From assembly GCA_950097015.1 (NCBI GenBank), contig CATNEN010000001.1, positions 589,501 through 653,500 of the forward strand: a stretch of DNA of 64,000 nucleotides. The letters run 5' to 3'. Under the pieces are notes generated by a model, which saw only the letters and a program-made list of their open reading frames with translations, searched no databases and was not told where the DNA came from. Every line of letters begins with the position of its first letter. Position 1 is the first letter of the stretch. The position numbers and the translations under genes are program-made. Source of the DNA: Macrostomum hystrix. Lineage: Eukaryota > Platyhelminthes > Macrostomidae. Below are positions 56,101 to 64,000 of the stretch, piece by piece.

Positions 56101-59100
56101 GTACATCTGCCCTGACTTTCTCATTGTCATGCAGTGTACATGTACAATTCACTGTGCGTTGGAGGTTGGCCCTCAATGGCGTAAATTGCACGACAAGCCC
56201 CCAAGCAATCTCACCGCGGCTGCGCCCCAAATAAATGTGACCTCGACATGGAATCGAACTTATGGACCGTGGTGCTCTGCCACCGACCCACCCGCACGGC
56301 AGATGTACACACCTGTGTGAGCGTGTGCCTGCGTACAGTATCTGTGTGCGTGCGTGCTCAGGAGTCATGCTCAGGGTTTCAGGCCTCCAGCAATTATTAC
56401 TATTAGTTATTAAGGTCTGCTCAGTATTTCTGTCCTAGTTACGATCAGCATGTGTCCGTTAATCCAACAAACTACATGAACCACAGATTTCTGCTGTCAA
56501 TCTCGGAGATTCCGTTCTTCTCCGAGCGGCTGCACTGTATGCTGTTTCAGCTTGAACACGAGGACTGCGTCACTGCTCTCGAGTCTCGCGTCACAGCCCT
56601 CATCTCAGTTTGTCGTCAGCTGTACGAGAGTCGAGCAGTGAGACGCGTCCTTAGTCTGGTCCTGGCGTTGGGCAATCTGCTCAACTATGGCACCAGTCGC
56701 GGTCGAGCGGACGGCTTTGGCTTGGAGATTCTGGGCAAGCTCAAGGATTTGCGATCTTCCGTGAGTTCTTTAGAATGCCATCAGAATATCGGAACTGTTT
56801 TAACTGCCTGACAACTGAGTTCCCTGGAATTAAATCGGGTTTCTTTTCAGGCTGAGCACACGAAAATTTCACAGCGTTACTTCAAGGTTAATCGTATTAA
56901 TTTTTCTGATACAATGCGGCCCAGTAAAATGTTTCTGTGCTGTTAATTTTCTAAAAAAACTTGACATCTCTGTTACGATTTGTTAATTTCTACTTTCGAT
57001 TTTAGATTTTGTTAGTAGTATGTTTCGAGTTATTTTCAATTGTTTTTCAACCTTCTTTCATGAACCATGAAGTTAGGGAGCTTGTAAGCTTGGTTTGGGG
57101 GTCGCTGGCAGAGCGGTTAACGCGTTTGCCTCTCGCACCAAGGTCCCTAAGTTCGATTCCACGGCGAAGCCACATTTATTTGGGGTGCAGCCGCGGAGAG
57201 AAGGCTTGGGGGCTTGTCGTGCAATTTACGCCCTTGAGGGCCAACCTCCAAGGCACAGTGGGAGTGTACACTGCCTGACGATGAGAAAGTCAGGGCAGAT
57301 GTACACACCTGTGTGAGCGTATGCCTGCGTACAGTATTTGTGTGCGTGTGTGCTCAGGAGTCAGCGAAATGGGCAGAATTGCCTCCTCGCTGGCTGCGGG
57401 TCTAGTGTCACTAAGTGATGTGCCACTGCCCGTAGCCCTCCTGCAATTTTTATTATTATTATTATTATGCCTGTGGTTCGATTCTCAGTCTAAACGATGA
57501 AGCTTGTGTCCTCAAACAACAGTCACCTTCATGAGTTGCAAACTATCATTCTGCAGGAAAACACATGCACCCTGTTCCAAGTTCTCGTCAGCATGTACAT
57601 CGACGAACACTGGGAGAGTGGAGGTCCGGAGCTCGGTACGGTGATCCCATTTCCCCTGCCAGATCCAGAGGAGGTTAAACAGGCCGCAGAGGTGGATTTG
57701 CCTGGTCTTAGAGGCGAAATTCGGCACCTGTCGGCTAGACTACTGGCTAATGAGAAAATTGTTAGAAAAGTGGCTAGCTCGTCGACGCCAGACGAACGAG
57801 AACCGTTTGCTAGCAAGATGATCGCCTTCTTGGATAGAGGTGAGTTTTGCAACTGCGATTATTAAATTCTTCCTGCCAGAAATAACTAGTTTTTCGTCAC
57901 ATTTTCTACCACCATTTTCCAGCCAAGCAAGATCTTAGCGACTTTCGCGAAACTGTGACAGACGCCGAGACTTGTTATTCGAATATTCTCATGTACTTTT
58001 GCCAGCCACCGGCCACAACGCCGAAAGATTTTTTTAGTCATTGGGCGGCATTTTGCACAGACTTCAAAGAGCAGCTAAGGCGGCAGGTTAATCTCAGACA
58101 GCGTGGAATAACGTGAGTCAACACCTTCACGATGACCTTCACGAGTACCTTGCACAATGACCCACTGCTACAAACCCTAGTACAATTAACAATGACCCAC
58201 TGCTACAAACCCTAGTACCATTAACACTGACCCACTGCTACAAACCCTAGTACCATTAACAATGACCCACTGCTACAAACCCTTGTACCATTAACAATGA
58301 CCCACTGCTACAAACCCTAGTACCATTCAGAATGACCCACTGCTACAAACCCTAGTACCATTCACAATGACCCACTGCTACAAACCCTAGTACCACTCAC
58401 AATGACCCACTGCTATAACGCTATAATCATTCACAATGACCCAACTGCTACAAACCCTAGTACCATTCACAATGACCCTCTGCTTTAACGCTATAATCAT
58501 TCACAATGACCCACTGCTACAAACCCTAGTACCATTCACAATGACCCACTGCTTTAACGCTATAATCATTCACAATGACCCACTGCTACAAACCCTAGTA
58601 CCATTCACAATGACCCTCTGCTTTAACGCTATAATCATTCACAATGACCCACTGCTACAAACCCTAGTACCATTCACAATGACCCACTGCTACAAACCCT
58701 AGTACCATTCACAATGACCCACTGCTACAAACCCTAGTACCATTCACAATGACCCACTGCTACAAACCCTAGTACCATTCACAATGACCCTCTGCTTTAA
58801 CGCTATAATCATTCACAATGACCCACTGCTACAAACCCTAGTACCATTCACAATGACCCACTGCTACAAACCCTAGTACCATTCACAATGACCCACTGCT
58901 ACAAACCCTAGTACCATTCACAATGACCCACTGCTACAAACCCTAGTACCATTCACAATGACCCACTGCTACAAACCCTAGTACCATTCACAATGACCCT
59001 CTGCTTTAACGCTATAATCATTCACAATGACCCACTGCTACAAACCCTAGTACCATTCACAATGACCCACTGCTACAAACCCTAGTACCATTCACAATGA

Positions 59101-60024
59101 CCCACTGCTACAAACCCTAGTACCATTCACAATGACCCACTGCTACAAACCCTAGTACCATTCACAATGACCCACTGCTACAAACCCTAGTACCATTCAC
59201 AATGACCCTCTGCTACAAACCCTAGTTACCATTCACAATGACCCACTGCTACAAACCCTAGTACCATTCACAATGACCCACTGCTTTAACGCTATAATCA
59301 TTCACAATGACCCACTGCTACAAACCCTAGTACCATTCACAATGACCCTCTGCTTTAACGCTATAATCATTCACAATGACCCACTGCTACAAACCCTAGT
59401 TACCATTCACAATGACCCACTGCTACAAACCCTAGTACCATTAACAATGACCCACTGCTACAAACCCTAGTACCATTCACAATGACCCTCTGCTTTAACG
59501 CTATAATCATTCACAATGACCCACTGCTACAAACCCTAGTTACCATTCACAATGACCCACTGCTACAAACCCTAGTACCATTCACAATGACCCACTGCTA
59601 CAAACCCTAGTACCATTAACACTGACCCACTGCTACAAACCCTAGTACCATTAACACTGACCCACTGCTACAAACCCTAGTACCATTCACAATGACCCTC
59701 TGCTTTAACGCTATAATCATTCACAATGACCCACTGCTACAAACCCTAGTTACCATTCACAATGACCCACTGCTACAAACCCTAGTACCATTCACAATGA
59801 CCCACTGCTACAAACCCTAGTTACCATTCACAATGACCCACTGCTACAAACCCTAGTTACCATTCACAATGACCCACTGCTACAAACCCTAGTACCATTC
59901 ACAATGACCCACTGCTGTAACGCTATAATCATTCACAATAAATGAATAAATAATCTTATTATTTAACCTCCTGATTTTTTCCAGGAAATTCAACATCAGC
60001 TCATCGGTAGAGTCAAACAGCTGA
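53191..60024 (+). CDS. Formin (FMN/Cappuccino-like) with DEP-like N-terminus, FH1 and FH2
   Basis: Exons: 53191-53227 (short first exon, MTNQADSMTGLEG), 53289-53446, about 54270-55855, 56439-56760, 56851-56886, 57557-57839, 57923-58112 and 59985-60024. The short form would be 883 residues, and the long form, starting at 43951, 1638. Exon 2 carries a DEP-like core (GQSLLSWLTSS, CLLALGVIRHLQGD). The big exon has polyQ, a coiled coil (HKEELERQRQ to LEQRVEKY) and an FH1 polyproline tract (about 55185-55260) that binds profilin. FH2 follows (LKTLYWAPIYLNRLPPG, NPKRAQNLGIFIA, LLSISEIPFFSERLHCM, NLLNYGTSRGRADGFGLE, SHWAAFCTDFKEQLRR). Formins nucleate and elongate unbranched actin filaments as FH2 dimers. 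The FH2 pattern fits the FMN/Cappuccino group best. The acceptor of the third exon (54270, or 54259 in another phase) is the least certain join. Confidence 0.9.
53686..53968 (-). mobile_element. SINE family 2 with tRNA-like head, full length
   Basis: On the minus strand the head reads gaggttgtagcctagtgg (A box) and ggggttcgattcccg (B box), followed by a body with ccatggactgaacagctg, then cacatctgacccgattaggg and a (att)n tail. The head resembles a tRNA, but the element continues about 200 bp past it. It lies in a formin intron (53447-54269). Confidence 0.9.
55867..56375. mobile_element. SINE inserted into a SINE (family 1 in family 1)
   Basis: A plus-strand copy supplies 55867-55981 (tRNA-like head to gcaatttacg) and 56293-56375 (gcagatgtacacacctgtgtg onward). 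A minus-strand copy, 55982-56292, interrupts it, running from ggctgcgggccatggcac to ctctgccaccgaccc. The composite lies in the formin intron 55856-56438. Confidence 0.85.
57096..57470 (+). mobile_element. SINE family 1, full length, well preserved
   Basis: Begins gggggtcgctggcagagcgg, with B-box-like agttcgattccac, and ends in (att)n at 57450-57470. Together with the copy at 60883 it best approximates the family consensus (about 370 bp). It lies in formin intron 56887-57556. Confidence 0.93.
58125..59940. repeat. 35 bp minisatellite filling the last formin intron
   Basis: About 50 copies of a 35 bp unit (acccactgctacaaacccta plus gtaccattcacaatg). They are interspersed with a second subtype in which the middle reads ctttaacgctataatcattc. 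Some copies have gtaccattaac or a one-base gttacc insertion. The array separates the penultimate exon (ends 58112) from the 40-base last exon (59985). Confidence 0.96.
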
Positions 60025-60882
60025 ACCGGCGTTCGGCTGACTTTGCCAGCGGAGTTCTGAGTGCATGATAAGTGTGCACGAATCTACTTGAAATTTAATC
60101 TAGCACTAATTGCACTCAATATCAGCAACACAATTTCAACAAACCTGTTGTGTACATGACTAGGTATTAGTCCCTGTCATAATGATTTTATAAAGAGTAT
60201 AAAAAGTGGCCCACATCTTGTCACATTGTTTAGTAGTCGTAGACAAATCATTCATTGAAGATGTACATGAACAGCCAATTCATTGGCCGTAGTTTCAATT
60301 CGCTATTTTGAGTTTATTTATCTTAAAAAAACCAATTATCTAGCTGCTTGATTAGCTTATTTGTGCTATTAGGCAACATTGTTGTTGTCAAGCACCAGTC
60401 CCGTGCACTTTCAATTGAATCCGAAATTTCTATTCAAATAAAATCAATAATATAATTTGAATTGCTGTAACGCAAGCACCATAAAAACATGGAGTTGTTG
60501 TTAATTTTTAATTGTTAATTAAATTAAAATTGTTCTTCAGGTTAATGAGTACTCACGTGAACCTTTTATATAGACTAACTAAACATTTCGTCTGGTCAAT
60601 TAGGGTATTGTGCGAGAAATAGTACAATCTGTATCGCCGTCTTTTAAACAAAACTATTCGAGTATTTTAATTCAACTTCATACATTTCGGAGATAACTAA
60701 GGAAAAACAATAAAAACACGAATTCGATTTTGTAAAATTTGTTGTAAAGCACAAACAAACAGAAGGATTTGATGCAGTTTTAGAGAAATCGAATTAACGG
60801 ATCAGTTTAACTTACTTACAGTCGACTTATTAAAAAGTTCTTTCAAATAAGACTATTTTTTCTCAATTCACTAAAGCTACAC
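60025..60882 (+). other. Formin 3' UTR and AT-rich flank
   Basis: No further exon was found. An AATAAA at 60437-60442, about 415 bases after the stop, is a credible poly(A) signal for the formin transcript. Confidence 0.5.
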
Positions 60883-61252
60883 AAGGGGTCGGTGGCAGAG
60901 CGGTTAACGCGTTTGCCACTCGCACCACGGTCCCTAAGTTCGATTCCACGGCGAGGCCACATTTATTTGGGGCGCAGCCGCGGAGAGAAGGCTTGGGGGC
61001 TTGTCGTGCAATTTACGCCCTTGAGGGCCAACCTCCAAGGCACAGTGGGAGTGTACACTGCCTGACGATGAGAAAGTCAGGGCAGATGTACACACCTGTG
61101 TAAGCGTATGCCTGCGTACGGTATCTGTGTGCGTGTGTGCTCAGGAGTCAGCAAAATGGGCAGAATTGCCTCCTCGATGGCTGCGGGTCTAGTGTCACCA
61201 AATTATGTGTCATTGCCCGTAGCCCTCCTGCAATTATTATTATTATTAAAGC
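60883..61252 (+). mobile_element. SINE family 1, full length
   Basis: Head aaggggtcggtggcagagcg (A box TGGCAGAGCGG), then agttcgattccacggcgagg (B box), then the full body and an (att)n tail at 61235-61247. It lies between the formin and the glycine-rich gene, close to the latter's 3' end. Confidence 0.93.
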
Positions 61253-61365
61253 TACACAAAGGGAGCTTTAGTTCAATCGTATTACCAAAATAATTTGATT
61301 AATAGGTTTTTACTTTTCTGGCTCGTCCACTTCTAAAGCTTAACAGAAGTTCAGGCGAAACTTCT

Positions 61366-63112
61366 TCAGCACGCGGTTCCTGGCGGCGACAGCAGCGTCA
61401 GGGAGACAGCGCCGTGTCCCTCTGTCCAGTGGCTGAAGGTGCAGCCGCTGTCTGAGCAGAACGACCCGCCGCCTCCGCCTGAGTTGGTTTTGTCGAGACC
61501 CGCGCCGCCTCCGCTGTAGCCGCCGCCGCCAGCACCGGCGTTGTCGTCGCCTCCGCCGGCGCCTCCGAACCATCCACCGGCGGCGCCGCCGATCCAGCCG
61601 AACTGACGACCTCCGCCGGTTCCTCCGTCACGATCCGTCAGACGATGGTCGAGCTGGCCGCCGAGCCAACCGGCTCCGCAGCCGCCGGCGAAGTGGCTGG
61701 TCTTCGTGCCGTTCAGGTTGCTGAAGCCCGGCTGACCGTTCGCTCCGCCGAATCCGGTAAAGTCGGTTGATGCGGTGAACGGGTACGAGTTGGTGCCGTT
61801 CACGCTCTGCACAGCGTTTCGACCTGAAATGTATGTCCGGATTTAAGGCGCAGCTGTTGTCTTACCCACTCAAGCGGCGACAGATACCGCTGGCTGACAT
61901 TTCATTAATGCTTCCCTTGGGCGCGTCACTCGTCAGTCTTTTGTCTTTGTTGTTTTTGTTTTCTGTGTTGTTAACGTCTCAAATTCCGATACGTCACTAT
62001 AATGACAGTCTACAGGCACTAGGCAGGCACTAAATCACGCAATTTCGTTCATCTAAACTGACTTTCTTATTGCCTGGCTGTGTAAACTCCCACTGTGCCA
62101 CAGAGTTCGGCCCTAAGACGGACATTGTACGACACGTCCCAAATGAATCCGTGTCAAACTTGAGGACCTAATGCGAGACTCGACCCGCCCAATGCTGCTC
62201 TGCCATTCAACATTAAAATTAAGTCTAAAAACTTCTAATAATATTTCTGCTCGCAACTTGTCATGAAATTCACGTCCGTCAGACCGTCGCTGCAGTCTCA
62301 AACCAGATGGGACTCCGTGGAAGCTTTCCCATCATTGATTTATTGTTAGCGAACAGGATCGCGACAGTTATTCATGACAGGTCGCGTCAGTCAGACCAGA
62401 ACAATACCATATTGTTGTAGCCAGACGCAACGCTTTCATTTAGCGTAATTGACAGTTTTATCGAATGCGAATCTAGTGTGATTGATTGCAGCTCACCTGG
62501 ATACCAGGACGAGGCACCACCTCCGCCACCGGCAGCAACGTAAAGCATTGTCTTGTTGAACACAAAACTGCCACCGCCTGCACCAGCGCCGCCTTGAATA
62601 GCGGCACTGTTCAGACCCATCTGACCAACCACAATGAACAGTTGGTTGCCCTTGACTTACTTGACTTAAGAACTGAAGCACAGAGAGACTACAAATTTCA
62701 AAACCAACACAGCTTAATTACCAGAACACTTCTCGCTAAAATTGCTCGAAAAGCGCCTTCGCTGCAGAAACTGCTCAAAGTCGGCTGCCTTCCAGCCACT
62801 TCCAGCCGCAAGCGCCACCGACCTTCGCCGATGGCTGCCTAAAGGACCCGGCCTCTGCGACGCATCGTTGACCATCACAATCTGGCACACTCCGTCAGCT
62901 CTCTGACTTGTCAGAGCACAGCCTCTGATCCGACAGCGAACCAGACACTCGGCTGACGATGTCACTCCAGTGAGGTTGACAAGCTCGCTGCTCACTGCGG
63001 TGTCCAGCTCGATGCTCAACTCTTCGGCCCGAATGAAGGAGGTCACCAAGTAAGTCAGCAGCCTGGACTGCAGACACAACAAGCCGCTGGACGAGGCACA
63101 CTTTGAGAACTG
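61366..63112 (-). CDS. PAN/apple-like plus ALK-type glycine-rich protein (5' exon not found)
   Basis: Minus-strand exons: about 63112-62722, 62655-62497 and 61823-61366. The first exon seen carries a PAN/apple-like cysteine pattern (SSAECLVRCRIRGCALTSQ, GVCQIVMVN). The next two form a glycine-rich domain like that of ALK/LTK receptor ectodomains: NQLFIVVGQMGLNSAA, then GGAGAGGGSFVFNKTMLYVA, then AAGGGGGASSWYPG, then NLNGTKTSHFAGGCGAGWLG, then WFGGAGGGDDNAGAGGGGYS, then SGGCTF-like CSDSGCTFSHWTEGHGAVSL. It stops soon after, with no membrane span or kinase, so the product is probably secreted. The 62656-62721 intron would be only 66 bp, and its acceptor (AAG) is weak. The start and signal peptide were not found; one or more exons should lie between 63113 and 63604. 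Confidence 0.75.
62055..62212 (-). mobile_element. Old, degenerate SINE family 1 copy
   Basis: Blocks gactttcttattgcctggc, aaactcccactgtgcc, gttcggccctaag and aaatgaatccgtgtc keep the order of the antisense SINE with many substitutions. It lies in an intron of the glycine-rich gene. Confidence 0.65.
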
Positions 63113-63604
63113 CTGACTGCATTGTGTTTAAAGTTTTTCTCAAGAAACAGTTTTGATTATACTGACGTTCTGTGAGGCTTTCAATGCATGCAATATTTCA
63201 ATACTGTAATATTGATATTGCTCTGTCATCTTTATGTTAGGCTCTTAAATATATTTCTGATTAGTGATTTTCTTTTTCAAATAAATTTTCAATGATTGGG
63301 TTCGCAACGACCAGGGGCAGGCAGTAAAAGAGATAATAAGGTAGCACAAGCATTCAGATGAAACTCATTCAGTCAGGACTATGCAGAACTAAACTGATCA
63401 TCATAAACAGCTTGACACAGCCTACACAAACTCAGCCAGCCCATCATGTCACTGCGGTTTTGTTACTCAAGCTGCTAATTTTTACCCTCGTACAAACACC
63501 GTTTACTAGAACTCGATAGTAACAAAATCCTGTTTGCATAGTGGTTTGGTGTCGATGCTTCTGTCTTCAATCTGTGCAGCAACAAGCGATCGATCTCTTC
63601 AAAA
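63113..63604 (-). other. Spacer between the two glycine-rich genes
   Basis: AT-rich DNA that should contain the promoter and first exon of the downstream gene. I could not identify a signal-peptide exon with a convincing donor. Confidence 0.35.
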
Positions 63605-64000
63605 TCAGCAAGTGTCCTCAAGAAGGCGAATTAGAATGTTGCTTAGCGGGCTGTCGGAGTTTCTACCGTTTAAGTACACGCAGCTGACTCCACCGCAGAG
63701 TGAGCCGCCACCGCCACCAGCGTGTCCGAAACCTACACCGGCGCCACCGCCGCTGAAGCCTCCGCCTGCACCTGGAGCTCCCTTGGTGTTGCTGCTGCTG
63801 CTGTAAGCGCCGCCACCGCCGCCGCCACCGAAGCCGCCATCGCCAGTGTTGCCGTCACCGGCTCTGCCGCCAACCCAGCCGTCAGCCAGACTGCCGCCGC
63901 GCTCGCCGTCAAATGAGTTGCGTCTCGGGTTCAGAGCCTTTGCCAGCCAGCCGGCACCGCAGCCGCCGTGATTTGAGATCGAGCTGGTGTTTCGCGGTTC
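63605..64000 (-). CDS. Second ALK-type glycine-rich gene, 3' end (runs off the window)
   Basis: A minus-strand frame is open for 131 codons from the window edge to the TGA at 63605-63607. It has no ATG inside the window. It contains SISNHGGCGAGWLAKALN, DGWVGGRAGDGNTGDGG, FGGGGGGGAYSSSSN, FSGGGAGVGFGHAGGGGGS and LCGGVSCVYLNGRNSD. The order and the HGGCGAGWL block match KTSHFAGGCGAGWLG in the gene at 61366-63112, so the two are tandem paralogues on one strand about 0.5 kb apart. The C-terminal tail after the last cysteines differs (SPLSNILIRLLEDTC). Function is inferred only from the shared glycine-rich fold. Confidence 0.75.
   Translation of the reverse strand, partial: EPRNTSSISNHGGCGAGWLAKALNPRRNSFDGERGGSLADGWVGGRAGDGNTGDGGFGGGGGGGAYSSSSNTKGAPGAGGGFSGGGAGVGFGHAGGGGGSLCGGVSCVYLNGRNSDSPLSNILIRLLEDTC

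Noticed and set aside
60886-60960. tRNA gene at the SINE family 1 head
   Set aside because: The same head occurs with the same 300 bp body in many copies, so it is a SINE promoter rather than a tRNA.

Overview
The window is animal nuclear DNA. It has spliced protein-coding genes with GT-AG introns, complete orthologues of animal genes (synaptotagmin-1, USP7, a ZNRF1/2 RING ligase, a formin, a plakin), tRNA-derived SINEs, a non-LTR retrotransposon and a Tc1/mariner element. GC-rich exons with long CAG/polyglutamine runs sit in AT-rich non-coding DNA. At least twelve different tandem-repeat arrays occur, mostly with 15-46 bp units. No species-diagnostic gene is present. A free-living flatworm or another lophotrochozoan fits best, but this is only an inference from gene style.

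Layout. 1-2330: a 17-18 bp minisatellite holding an RNase H-bearing LINE fragment (minus strand). 2331-8160: synaptotagmin-1 (plus, coding part unspliced) with its flanks. 8225-11150: a CTCTCCCTGT-type array and a large 21 bp array. 12133-14484: an unrecognised four-exon gene (minus). 15355-15925: another array. 18087-22982: a twelve-exon, 635-residue plakin (minus) with plakin-domain spectrin/SH3-like core and plakin repeats. 26201-30876: USP7 (minus, three exons seen). 30877-35200: AT-rich DNA rich in the palindrome TAGGCCTA. 35272-36270: ZNRF1/2-like E3 ligase (plus). 36700-43138: four successive arrays. 43951-60024: a long formin gene (plus) with two possible first exons, a DEP-like domain, FH1 and FH2. 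Its large introns hold SINEs, a mariner derivative and arrays. 61366-63112 and 63605-64000: two tandem minus-strand genes with ALK-type glycine-rich domains, the first also with a PAN/apple-like domain. The second runs off the window.

The genes do not form a pathway or operon. Synaptotagmin belongs to vesicle fusion, formin and plakin to the cytoskeleton, USP7 and ZNRF to the ubiquitin system. What unites the window is repeat biology. One tRNA-derived SINE family (about ten copies, one inserted into another) lies in introns and flanks. A second SINE family has a tRNA-like head that shares 16 identical bases with the minisatellite unit at the left edge. Exon joins for the plakin, the unrecognised gene, USP7 and the formin were derived by hand from splice consensus and phase. 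Every join given preserves the reading frame, but no transcript evidence was available.
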